Assembly: GCF_026151205.1 (NCBI RefSeq)
Contig: NC_087073.1
Span: 22,700,987 to 22,764,986 of the forward strand
Source: Bolinopsis microptera
Lineage: Eukaryota > Ctenophora > Tentaculata > Lobata > Bolinopsidae
DNA: 64,000 nucleotides
Reading direction: 5' to 3'
Below the pieces are notes generated by a model. The model made no database searches. It was not told the DNA's origin and saw only the letters and a list, made by a program, of their open reading frames with translations. The position numbers were made by a program, and so were the translations under genes. The stretch's first letter is position 1; each line of letters starts with the position of its first letter. Shown here one piece after another: positions 52,401 to 60,898 of the stretch.

Positions 52401-55400
52401 CTGCGGGTCATTGCGAAATCCCTACTGGATCAAATCGAGAAGTTCAACAACAAAGATTTTAAACTTGAAGTCCAGGACTGGACAGGCTTCAAGTCATCTA
52501 GCAGCTGTTACCAAAAACCGAAGACGAAGATGAAAAGAGAGAGCCCTTTTGAGAAAGACCAAGATTGGCAGATTATCTGGGACGAAGATGACCTCCCAGC
52601 ACAGTTCCCCCAGCACATCTACGGAACTGCAGAACGTCCCGATATTGTAGTCTGGTCTGATAAAGGAAAGGTGGTCATATTAGTAGAGTTGACAGTTGGT
52701 GATGAGAGTAACTTTAGTGACCAAGTAGAACGTAAACAAGCACGTTACAACAGAGAGCTTATTCCTGGGCTGCATGGCAGTGGGTGGAAAGCTCAGCTTT
52801 TTACGGTAGAGGTTGGGTGTAGAGGCTTCTGGCATCATACCTTACCAGCCCTACTAAACTACTTTGGTGTTACAAAGAGAGTAAAGAAAGCAGTGTTCCA
52901 AGAGGCGGCTTTGGTTGCTCTCAGATGTTCCTATGCAATCTGGTTAGCAAGAGAAAACAAGAAGTGGAGTCCCTGCTACAACATCGCACAAAGACCCACT
53001 GTTCTACCATCAACTGAGTGAGCTGAGTGTTGGGCCCTTAAAACATTGTTTAAAGCCACACCTGGAATCTCAAGTACCAGGATCAGTGATGGAAGCTAAG
53101 CAGATACATAGATGGAGTTGCTATCGAAAGATATAGAACTCAGGTATCCAACATCGTACCTTGATTATATTGTAGTATTTTCTCAATATATAGTAGTAAG
53201 ATATGTATTACTTATATTTTTAATATGTTTATAACCCCAGATCCGTATGCGCGAAGGAAGACCCCGACATTTGGGCAGCGGTGTATTTGTCCAACTTTTC
53301 CCAGAGCATCTCAGGTTACAAATTTTGTAAAACTAAATATTTTAAACGATTGTGAAATAAATTTTGATTAATATCTAACATATCAACACATTAATGTCAC
53401 ATTAACATACTATTACTACTAATTATACTAATCGATAACATACCAAGAAAAACTCGAAACATCTGCTTTTACTTTTAGCTTCTCATATTTTTACGATATA
53501 GTTACTTACCCCAATTCTACTTACCATATATTGTTTAATAACTTCATTATACCTCACTTTACCTTATTTTATCTCCATGTACCTCACTTTACCTCAATGT
53601 ACCTCACTTTACCTCACTTTATCTCCATGTACCTCACTTTACCTCAATGTACCTCACTTTACCTCACTGTACCTCATTTTATTTCCCTATACCTCCCTGT
53701 ACCTCACTGTACATCCCCTTACTATACCTCCCTGTGCCTCACTGTACATCCCCTTACTATACCTCCCTGTGCCTCACTGTACATCCCCTTACTATACCTC
53801 CCTGTGCCTCACTGTACATCCCCTTACTATACCTCCCTGTACCTCACTGTACATCCCCTTACTATACCTCCCTGTACCTCACTGTGCCTCACTGTACATC
53901 CCCTTACTATACCTCCCTGTACCTCACTGTACATCCCCTTACTATACCTCCCTGTACCTCACTGTACATCCCCTTACTATACCTCCCTGTACCTCACTGT
54001 ACATCCCCTTACTATACCTCCCTGTACCTCACTGTACATCCCCTTACTATACCTCCCTGTACCTCACTGTACATCCCCTTACTATACCTCCCTGTACCTC
54101 ACTGTACATCCCCTTACTATACCTCCCTGTACCTCACTGTACATCCCCTTACTATACCTCCCTGTACCTCACTGTACATCCCCTTACTATACCTCCCTGT
54201 ACCTCACTGTACATCCCCTTACTATACCTCCCTGTACCTCACTGTACATCCCCTTACTATACCTCCCTGTACCTCACTGTACATCCCCTTACTATACCTC
54301 CCTGTGCCTCACTGTACATCCCCTTACTATACCTCCCTGTGCCTCACTGTACATCCCCTTACTATACCTCCCTGTGCCTCACTGTACATCCCCTTACTAT
54401 ACCTCCCTGTACCTCACTGTACATCCCCTTACTATACCTCCCTGTACCTCACTGTACATCCCCTTACTATACCTCCCTGTACCTCACTGTACATCCCCTT
54501 ACTATACCTCCCTGTACCTCACTGTACATCCCCTTACGATACCTCCCTGTACCTCACTGTACATCCCCTTACTATACCTCCCTGTACCTCACTGTACATC
54601 CCCTTACTATACCTCCCTGTACCTCACTGTACATCCCCTTACTATACCTCACTGTACCTCACTGTACATCCCCTTACTATACCTCCCTGTACCTCACTGT
54701 ACATCCCCTTACTATACCTCCCTGTACCTCACTGTACATCCCCTTACTATACCTCCCTGTACCTCACTGTACATCCCCTTACTATACCTCCCTGTACCTC
54801 ACTGTACATCCCCTTACTATACCTCCCTGTACCTCACTGTACATCCCCTTACTATACCTCCCTGTACCTCACTGTACATCCCCTTACTATACCTCCCTGT
54901 ACCTCACTGTACATCCCCTTACTATACCTCCCTGTACCTCACTGTACATCCCCTTACTATACCTCCCTGTACCTCACTGTACATCCCCTTACTATACCTC
55001 CCTGTACCTCACTGTACATCCCCTTACTATACCTCCCTGTACCTCACTGTACATCCCCTTACTATACCTCCCTGTACCTCAATGTATCTCAGGGTAAATT
55101 TTCGAAGCTACAGAGAAGAGAAAATAACGTTGTTGTGGGATGGCTGGACCACAGTTACAGTGCAGACACAGGCTGAGGCAATCTGTGGTCTATGTGGAAA
55201 TAATAATGGAAACAATGCTGATGAGTTCTTCAACCTTTGGTTTCACGGAAAGGACCAAATGGGTACTTTATCTCCGTAATTGTATCTCACAACCACTAAC
55301 CGTATCTCACAACCACTAACCGTATCTCACAACCACTAACCGTATCTCACAACCACTAACCGTATCTCACAACCACTAACCGTATCTCACAACCACTAAC

Positions 55401-58400
55401 CGTATCTCACAACCACTAACCGTATCTCACAACCACTAACCGTATCTCACAACCACTAACCGTATCTCACAACCACTAACCGTATCTCACAACCACTAAC
55501 CGTATCTCACAACCACTAACCGTATCTCACAACCACTAACCGTATCTCACAACCACTAACCGTATCTCACAACCACTAACCGTATCTCACAACCACTAAC
55601 CGTATCTCACAACCACTAACCGTATCTCACAACCACTAACCGTATCTCACAACCACTAACCGTATCTCACAACCACTAACCGTATCTCACAACCACTAAC
55701 CGTATCTCACAACCACTAACCGTATCTCACAACCACTAACCGTATCTCACAACCACTAACCGTATCTCACAACCACTAACCGTATCTCACAACCACTAAC
55801 CGTATCTCACAACCACTAACCGTATCTCACAACCACTAACCGTATCTCACAACCACTAACCGTATCTCACAACCACTAACCGTATCTCACAACCACTAAC
55901 CGTATCTCACAACCACTAACCGTATCTCACAACCACTAACCGTATCTCACAACCACTAACCGTATCTCACAACCACTAACCGTATCTCACAACCACTAAC
56001 CGTATCTCACAACCACTAACCGTATCTCACAACCACTAACCGTATCTCACAACCACTAACCGTATCTCACAACCACTAACCGTATCTCACAACCACTAAC
56101 CGTATCTCACAACCACTAACCGTATCTCACAACCACTAACCGTATCTCACAACCACTAACCGTATCTCACAACCACTAACCGTATCTCACAACCACTAAC
56201 CGTATCTCACAACCACTAACCGTATCTCACAACCACTAACCGTATCTCACAACCACTAACCGTATCTCACAATCACTAACCGTATCTCACAACCACTAAC
56301 CGTATCTCACAACCACTAACCGTATCTCACAACCACTAACCGTATCTCACAACCACTAACCGTATCTCACAACCACTAACCGTATCTCACAACCAGATTT
56401 GCCGAGCGCATTTGTTTCTAGCTGGAATGTGGATGAAACTAACACGTGTAATGCGGTCGAGCAAATTAAGTCAAAGAATTGTTCGGACCCTGAAGTAGAT
56501 AGAGAAGCCAAGAGACGGTAAGTTTATCATTTGTAGTAGAGCCTGTCATTTCCCTTGCAGGGTTCTTCCTGACGACAATGATTTTTTACTTCGACATACT
56601 TTTACTGACACCACGTTTTTATTTTCCCAATTTTTAGAATCAAATTTTAAGAGTGAAGAGAGCATTTACAAATAAATTTCAAATTATAATCAATCCAAAA
56701 CAAATTTATAAAAAACAAAATCTCTGTTTAAATATTATCTGTCCAAAACCTCTGCGTAGACGACATTGTCAGTTTTTCCACTGTTGTCCAATAACAAAAC
56801 TCTGAGGGCGTCCTTTCCCCAAACCTGCTTTTCAAAGTTTGTCCTCGGGGTTTGGTGGAGGTGATCGCAAAACAGGGTATTAGAGGAAACTGTCGTCATG
56901 TCAACGGGAAACGTACCATCATCGTGTGATGTTACCATAGTTACACTGATGCGGGGGATGAATAGCTTTTTATTCTTAAAACCCTCCGGCAACCACAGAC
57001 TCTATTATTTTATCATGCAAGAGACTCAGTGGCGTAACGAAGGGCCCCGCTGACCCCGCTGGGGGGGGATCTTAGGGGGGCGCAAAATTGTCGTTTGAAT
57101 GTGGGACAATTTTGAAAAACTTAACTGGGGTACTAGCAAAACTGCGCGTTTTGATCTAGAAACACACTTTTTTAGAGATTTTATCGGCGTATACCGAAGT
57201 TAACTTCGTCAATTATAAGCACACGGCTGCTTCTTGTAACAACTTTCCAGTAGCAAATTCTTAGAAACGTTAATAACATACGTAATTTGATGATAGGTAT
57301 TTCACGAGGGAGAGGAGCAAGCTGGATAATGTGGCCCTCAAATTAATTTGACATAAGTTCAGGATATGAACCTGCACATGCAACAATGGGCCAACTAGTT
57401 TTTAGTGGTTTTGAGTTAAACGAAAAAAACTTTCCCATTTTTACAGGATATGTTGGATCATCAAAAAAATTTTTTCGTGGGTTAGGTATTCGGTTGGCCC
57501 ATTAGGCACATTAATTTTTTAAGCAAAATTGTAAATAGTTTCGTCTGCATCTGGCAAAAAGTTACATGGCTCGCTGATTTCCAATAAACTTATGTGGTCT
57601 ACATTACTTGGCTGAGTTGGCCCACCCATTCATATAAAAGGATATGGGCCATGTAACATAGACCAGCAACTATTTTTAATGGAAGTAATCTCATACCTAT
57701 GCAATAACGGGTCACATTAACTTGGCCCACCTTTACAGTAGATCGTGTCTTGCTAATATCTGTGTAATAACGGGCCATGTTAACTTGGCCCACCTGCGAA
57801 GAAGCACAGCTTAATTATTATCTCGGGCTATGTTAGCTAGCCCATTCTTGAACTGGATAACTTATATTGAAGTAGAGATCCACATTATATAGCCCACTAT
57901 TGAAAGGGCTGAATTTTCTAAAATGTTGTCCGATTTTGTTCAAAATTGACATGTAGATGCGTCTTGGCATCCTGATCACTTCTAGCAACAAAATAAAAAA
58001 CCGGGCCAAGTTACTTGGCCCATTGTTGCATGTGCAGGTTCATATCACCTACCTATGTAACCATGGTGACACAGTGTAAAATAACTTTCAGGTGTGATTA
58101 TCTGCTGGGTAACCCCGTCTTCACGACACAGTGTCTAGGAGCAGATCTGGAGTACTATCTAGAACAGTGTTATGTTGACCTGTGTTACCGCATGGACCTG
58201 GACAAGGAGTATCCCACAGAGTGCCAGGTGAGACACAGTACAGTATAACAGTACAGTACAGTACAGTACAGTACAGTACAGTACAGTACAGTACAGTACA
58301 GTACAGTACAGTACAGTACAGTACAGTACAGTACAGTACAGTACAGCACAGTACAGTACAGTACAGCACAGCACAGCACAGCACAGCACAGCACAGCACA

Positions 58401-58814
58401 GCACAGCACATTTGCATTTCAGACCGGTAATTCAAAATTCAAATAGATATCATTTCCTCTTGTTTGGTACCTATCCTACCTACCTACCTATCCTACCTAC
58501 CTACCTATCCTACCTACCTATCCTACCTACCAATCTACCTACCTACCTAAATTCCAAAACTACCCCTCCCTAGTCCCTATAATTATATTGCCGGCAGCCG
58601 AACGTTCTAAGTAGATAGTCCCTAACTTAACTAGCGTATATTTCAGATAGCAAGCTCGCTGGCAGAGTTGTGTGCGGCTAGAGGCGGAGTGTTCCGGGAC
58701 TGGAAGCGGAGACTGGGATGTCCTGAGTCCTGCTCAGTACGACAGGCTGTCTTCTCCACTGGATGTTCCTTGTCGCACTACCCCTGGAGGGAGAGGTGTC
58801 CAGCTCGCAACTAG
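49372..58814 (+). CDS. Secreted VWD-C8 protein, nine-exon gene (whole gene span)
   Basis: Joining 49372-49402, 49616-49791, 50285-50437, 51291-51401, 53241-53314, 55093-55262, 56397-56517, 58092-58227 and 58647-58814 gives 1140 nt: 379 residues and a stop. Every intron has GT/AG borders and every junction keeps phase. The protein has a signal peptide (about 1-30), a VWD domain (about 78-235; GDSH calcium-site motif at 82-85, CGLCGNNNG at 213-221), a linker and a C8 domain (about 280-345), and stops at the point where a TIL domain would normally begin (CPESC at 349-353). VWD-C8 units usually occur in large secreted, disulfide-linked proteins (mucins, otogelin/SCO-spondin type, zonadhesin); a single-unit protein is compact. 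The exact function is unknown. AATAAA follows at 59057-59062. Confidence 0.88.
49616..49791 (+). CDS. VWD-C8 gene exon 2 (signal peptide core and N-terminal segment)
   Basis: The acceptor is GATTTTCAG|TT. It encodes VLLNCVVLLELVGSTALVA, a hydrophobic signal-peptide core, then about 45 residues with no recognised domain. It ends in phase 0 at CACGTGCCAG|GTAACT. The intronic 19-bp array begins with this very junction sequence. Confidence 0.75.
49781..50222. repeat. 19-bp array seeded at the exon 2 donor site
   Basis: CACGTGCCAGGTAGCTTCA repeats about 23 times starting with the last 11 bases of exon 2 (ACACGTGCCAG) and its GTAACT donor. Almost every unit keeps CCAG|GT, so each could mimic a 5' splice site, and CACGTG, an E-box. 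It fills most of intron 2 up to about 70 bp before the exon 3 acceptor. Confidence 0.93.
50285..50437 (+). CDS. VWD-C8 gene exon 3 (start of the VWD domain)
   Basis: The acceptor is TAATTTGTAG|TTTTAC and the donor is ACC|GTAAGT; phase 0 on both sides, 51 codons. It encodes the hallmark beginning of a VWD domain, KVFGDSHITTFDGKRYSVW, followed by the conserved CTYILALDC. Confidence 0.9.
50438..51290 (+). other. VWD-C8 intron 3, no further feature
   Basis: An 853-bp intron of unique sequence. It contains a short ACGTACGTACGT run near 50619 and CG-rich patches. No transposon recognised. Confidence 0.65.
51291..51401 (+). CDS. VWD-C8 gene exon 4 (VWD domain)
   Basis: The acceptor is ATCTACAG|TTCGTG and the donor is GAG|GTAATG; 37 codons in phase 0. 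It encodes FVKCGEASKSVSSVVLF and LILTRGWQVN, which fit the middle strands of a VWD domain. Confidence 0.85.
51402..52046 (+). other. Intron 4, left part: short AT-rich repeats
   Basis: Several copies of a 17-19-bp word AGATTAGAGTTGACATATT lie at 51415-51535, directly after the donor. (TA)n tracts lie near 51820-51855 and 52034-52047, the latter at the left edge of the LINE remnant. Confidence 0.6.
52047..53021 (+). pseudogene. LINE ORF fragment: CCHC zinc finger and restriction-like endonuclease
   Basis: The frame is open from about 52047 (RKEKLKELVSHIS...) to the stop at 53021. It has a CX2CX8HX4C zinc knuckle (C67, C70, H79 and C84 counted from 52101) and then a PD-(D/E)XK-type endonuclease: RPD (179-181), the VVILVELT strand with E196, and downstream QVERKQARY. 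This order (reverse transcriptase, CCHC, restriction-like endonuclease) belongs to R2/NeSL/Hero-type LINEs, which lack an APE endonuclease. The reverse transcriptase itself is missing, so the element is dead, but the retained frame has no internal stop or frameshift, implying a fairly recent insertion. Confidence 0.82.
52047..53160 (+). mobile_element. 5'-truncated R2-type LINE remnant in intron 4
   Basis: Only the C-terminal part of the LINE polyprotein is left, inserted in sense orientation in the intron. The left edge abuts a (TA)n tract, typical of 5' truncation during target-primed reverse transcription. About 140 bp of 3' tail follow the stop and include a stretch resembling 5S rRNA (GGAAGCTAAGCAG at about 53091). 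No poly-A tail is evident. Confidence 0.8.
53241..53314 (+). CDS. VWD-C8 gene exon 5 (VWD domain)
   Basis: The acceptor is TAACCCCAG|ATCCGT and the donor is CTCAG|GTTACA; 24 codons plus two bases (phase 2). It encodes IRMREGRPRHLGSGVFVQLF. The sequence is less conserved than neighbouring exons, but the phase is what exon 6 requires and the spacing fits a VWD domain. Confidence 0.75.
53531..55090. repeat. 12-bp then 35-bp array in intron 5, ending at the acceptor
   Basis: Copies of the 12-bp word CACTTTACCTCA (53540-53690) grade into about 39 copies of a 35-bp unit, TGTACCTCACTGTACATCCC then CTTACTATACCTCCC. The last unit merges into the exon 6 acceptor (CCTCAATGTATCTCAG at 55077-55092). The array is pyrimidine-rich on +, so it may act as a very long polypyrimidine tract. 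Three overlapping long frames through it are artefacts. Confidence 0.95.
55093..55262 (+). CDS. VWD-C8 gene exon 6 (VWD core, CGLCG motif)
   Basis: The acceptor is TATCTCAG|GGTAAA; the donor is CAAATGG|GTACTT, a weaker 5' splice site. It encodes ITLLWDGWTTVTV and the diagnostic CGLCGNNNGNNADEF of VWD domains. Incoming phase 2, outgoing phase 1. Confidence 0.9.
55276..56396. repeat. 20-bp array filling intron 6, about 56 copies
   Basis: CGTATCTCACAACCACTAAC repeats with almost no variation (one AATCACTAAC near 56270). It starts about 15 bp after the exon 6 donor and ends as the exon 7 acceptor itself: the last unit reads CTCACAACCAG|ATTT instead of CTCACAACCACTAAC. Each unit carries ACTAAC, a near-consensus branch point. 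Confidence 0.97.
56397..56517 (+). CDS. VWD-C8 gene exon 7 (VWD-C8 linker)
   Basis: The acceptor is CACAACCAG|ATTTGC and the donor is ACG|GTAAGT. It encodes LPSAFVSSWNVDETNTC, the usual FGNSWKV-like linker after a VWD domain, and then a cysteine-containing stretch leading to C8. Incoming phase 1, outgoing phase 2. Confidence 0.88.
56735..56992 (-). pseudogene. Unidentified coding-like segment antisense in intron 7
   Basis: On the - strand an open stretch of 85 codons has a non-repetitive, protein-like composition (for example FIPRISVTMVTSHDDGTFPVD and WGKDALRVLLLDNS). It has no ATG start. An AG that could act as a 3' splice site lies just upstream (AATAATAG|AGTCTG), so it may be a terminal exon or a fragment of a displaced gene or transposon. 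I do not recognise the family. It ends in TAA. Confidence 0.35.
57029..57100. mobile_element. Possible DNA-transposon terminus
   Basis: CAGTGGCGTAACGAAGGGCC followed by a C/G-rich run (GCTGGGGGGGG) resembles the ends of hAT-type elements in many animals. No partner terminus was found in the intron, so this is a weak call. Confidence 0.25.
57363..58046. mobile_element. Non-autonomous DNA element with 32-bp perfect terminal inverted repeats
   Basis: Positions 57363-57394 (starting GATATGAACCTGCACATGCA) are exactly inverted at 58015-58046. The 684-bp body has no open frame of note but contains several TTAACTTGGCCCACC-like subrepeats. Inserted in intron 7, with its right end only 45 bp from the exon 8 acceptor. 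A clean target-site duplication is not obvious. Confidence 0.85.
58092..58227 (+). CDS. VWD-C8 gene exon 8 (C8 domain)
   Basis: The acceptor is ACTTTCAG|GTGTGA and the donor is TGCCAG|GTGAGA. It encodes CDYLLGNPVFTTQC and EQCYVDLCY, the first half of a C8 domain with its characteristic cysteine spacing. Outgoing phase 0. Confidence 0.9.
58236..58410. repeat. (ACAGT)n / (ACAGC)n pentamer array next to the exon 8 donor
   Basis: GTACA repeats begin within about 10 bp of the donor GTGAGACACAGTACAG and change to GCACA near 58366. The change from one pentamer to another by a single base suggests replication slippage of a mutated unit. Opposing open frames are artefacts. Confidence 0.95.
58468..58552. 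repeat. CTAC-rich degenerate tetramer repeat in intron 8
   Basis: CCTACCTACCTAT-type words repeat irregularly between the pentamer array and the exon 9 acceptor. Confidence 0.8.
58647..58814 (+). CDS. VWD-C8 gene exon 9 (end of C8, stop)
   Basis: The acceptor is GTATATTTCAG|ATAGCA. It encodes LAELCAARGGVFRDWKRRLG then CPESC, the second half of the C8 domain and the first cysteines of what is often a TIL domain, and stops at TAG (58812-58814) after CPARN. No TIL or further VWD unit follows in this window. Confidence 0.9.
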   Translation: MASSLAELCAARGGVFRDWKRRLGCPESCSVRQAVFSTGCSLSHYPWRERCPARN

Positions 58815-59056
58815 CAGACAGCTGCTTTATTGGGACTTTTCACGCGTGGTTATATCTTAAATCACTGATAACTTTCTAGATAGGATATATCTCAATTTTA
58901 ATTATATTTTGTTTTTGGATAATTGCAATTGTCGCAGCAGTCTAGTTGGGTACTGTACGTTGATTTTAAGAATTTAAAAATATTTTATTGATTTCAATTA
59001 TTAATAAGTGGGGTTAAGATACTGTAATTTACCCTAATTCCAAACTTTGGTATTTC

Positions 59057-59062
59057 AATAAA
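59057..59062 (+). terminator. Polyadenylation signal AATAAA for the VWD-C8 gene
   Basis: AATAAA stands 242 bp after the stop in AT-rich sequence, in the right place for the 3' end of the gene. Confidence 0.65.
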
Positions 59063-59190
59063 GACCTCTATAATTATATCATCATAGGTTTTCAAAATTT
59101 ACGTGACATGTTTAGGAATCTGTTGGCTGGAGAAATTCTGGTCGACAGTTTTAAACTTATATGACTACAACACAACAACAACAACTTAAA

Positions 59191-59260
59191 GTTAAAGTGG
59201 CTCAGTGGCTAAGTTGGTTAATCCGCTTGTTTACTGGCCTGCAGTTCGAATCCAAGATCT
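59191..59260 (+). mobile_element. tRNA-derived SINE head (A and B boxes)
   Basis: TGGCTCAGTGG at 59198 resembles a Pol III A box and AGTTCGAATCC at 59243 a B box. The D-arm region looks duplicated (GGCTAAGTTGGTTAA follows) and I could not close a full cloverleaf, so a SINE or tRNA relic is more likely than an active tRNA gene. Confidence 0.45.
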
Positions 59261-59352
59261 CAAAACTGAAGGGCTCACCAAACCATGGTGTGAATAATAG
59301 TGGCTTTCATTAGAGCTGCGAAATTAACACGAGTGTTATATAATGTGACAGG

Positions 59353-59478
59353 GACTCTACGGCGGCGCCGTACAAACCGGGACTCTACGGCGTGGGGTGT
59401 GAAAAAACAGGACTCTACGGCGGCAAATGTTATTTTTCCTATTCCCTGTCCCATTCTGTACAGCGCCGCCGTAGAGTC
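59353..59478. repeat. 22-bp GC-rich inverted repeat element
   Basis: Arms at 59353-59374 and 59457-59478 (GACTCTACGGCGGCGC...) are inverted with one mismatch. GACTCTACGGCG occurs two more times between them. It could form a strong hairpin or be a small foldback element. A GC-alternating run (CGCGCGCGCG) lies just beyond at about 59499. Confidence 0.8.
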
Positions 59479-59612
59479 TTAAATCACTGCTGCTGCTGTC
59501 GCGCGCGCGCCCATAGCAGTGAGCAGCAGTTAGCAGCAGTTTCTTTGCACTTTGCCCCTCCTGTGATATAAAATATGCCTGGGGTCGGTTGCGTCCGGAC
59601 TATGCTGCAATT

Positions 59613-59784
59613 GGAACAAATATTTTACGCGAGTATCACCCTTGTACTTGTAGTATAGCGCGTCAAATAATGTAATTGTATATCGATACCTTCAGTGGAT
59701 CAGCGAGATGCACCACTGGAGAGATGCAAATTATTGACATGTGACATCAAGTTAACGGGTGATACTCGTAAAATATTTGTTTCA
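59613..59784. mobile_element. MITE with TIRs shared by a solo end at 63216
   Basis: The left arm GAACAAATATTTTACGCGAG with TATCACCC is inverted at 59757-59783, with a 2-bp indel. A third copy of the arm, GGAACAAATATTTTACGAGT and ATCACCCGTTAAC, stands alone at 63216-63247. The body is about 170 bp and non-coding. Confidence 0.75.
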
Positions 59785-59867
59785 AATATGAAGACCATTG
59801 ACGAGAATGATTTCTGGGACATGTCCCGACCATTTCCTGTTAAAATTTAATCGCTTTGTTGCGAATT

Positions 59868-60898
59868 TTGTCGGTAACACGACTCCTGTCCGACAGCGAC
59901 ATCTGTCCGACAGCGACATCTGTCCGACAGCGACAACTGTCCGACTCAGGGTACCAGAAAAAAACGACATCTGTCCGAAATTGTGATCTGATTTCAATAC
60001 GACACATTTCCAATTAGAGACATGTTCCGAACTGTAACTTGCAAATTTGTTTCCGATTTGAGATATGATCTGAGCCGAGCCATAGTCTACTACCATAGTT
60101 TATTTTCATTTGATGTCGATAAATTGGACAATAGTTTAAATGTTATATTAATGTTCATAGGGTTGCTGCAGTTTTTATAATCATCTACAATTCTCTGAAG
60201 TTGTCGATCATAACGGATCCATTTGGGTGCACGTGGCTCAGGTAGTTCCCGCCCGTCTCTTTTGGTTTTCTTCACGTCTGTAAAGGCTTGTTCTGCTTTA
60301 AGGCAATCAAGGAACTTCCAAATTGCGGACTTCGAGCAGGAGAGCATTGAATGGATTCCGTGATGCCAACCTTCTGCGATATTGGATGCGGCTTCTATAG
60401 GAAGGAGGGGCTTCAGGTGCCCCCAGATTCGAGGGACGTCAGTCTCCGGTACGTATCGGAAGCCGTTCGGGACAGGGTTCTCAGAGCCTTGTTTGCGTCC
60501 AGGGGAGAACTGAAGATTGGTTGCCATTGTGGATTGCGATAACTGATCTCCGTACCGCTGTCCTATATGTACTCATGTAGGCTGTGTCCTGTGATGTGAT
60601 CGACAGCTTGTTATGAATACTAATAATGTTAGTGTACGGCTAGCACGCTCCCGTCCTCAACCAGTCAAACACGTATCGATGGATCAGATCTCAATGGATC
60701 ACACCAGCATTAGAACAATGGGAGCAACGTCACGAGATTACCCGTGAGCTTGTGAAATACGAATGTGAACCGAAATTACAATATGATCCGAAATTCGGAC
60801 AGATGTCGCCAAAAACGACTTCTGTCCGACAGCGACATCTGTCCGAAATCCCTAATTCGGCTGTCGGACAGATGTCGCCCAATCATTTTGTCCGACAA
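59868..60898. mobile_element. MULE-like DNA transposon remnant with inverted, internally repeated ends
   Basis: The left end (59868-59990) carries repeats of GACAGCGACATCTGTCC and then CGACATCTGTCCGAAATTGT. The right end (60768-60898) carries the same words, largely inverted (TTCGGACAGATGTCGCC). Between them lies a transposase fragment on the - strand. Long, internally repetitive inverted ends are typical of Mutator-like elements. Confidence 0.7.
60090..60527 (-). pseudogene. MULE/FLYWCH-type transposase, C-terminal fragment
   Basis: The translation has the pattern seen after the catalytic core in MULE-type transposases: IWGHLKPLL, then a residue run ending NIAEGWHHGIHSML (usual form NNSLEGWHN), IWKFLDCLKAEQ, and RYDRQLQRIVDDY. 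The N-terminal catalytic DDE part is absent, so it is a relic or the last exon of a degraded element. The ATG at 60527 is probably not the original start. It lies inside the inverted-repeat element 59868-60898. Confidence 0.65.

Noticed and set aside
53531-55176. Three overlapping 500-580-codon frames on +
   Set aside because: All three frames are open through the 35-bp intronic array. Only the final stretch from 55093 is real (VWD exon 6).
59191-59260. Functional tRNA gene
   Set aside because: A and B boxes are visible but the D-arm is duplicated and no closed cloverleaf with a clear anticodon stem could be drawn; called a SINE head instead.
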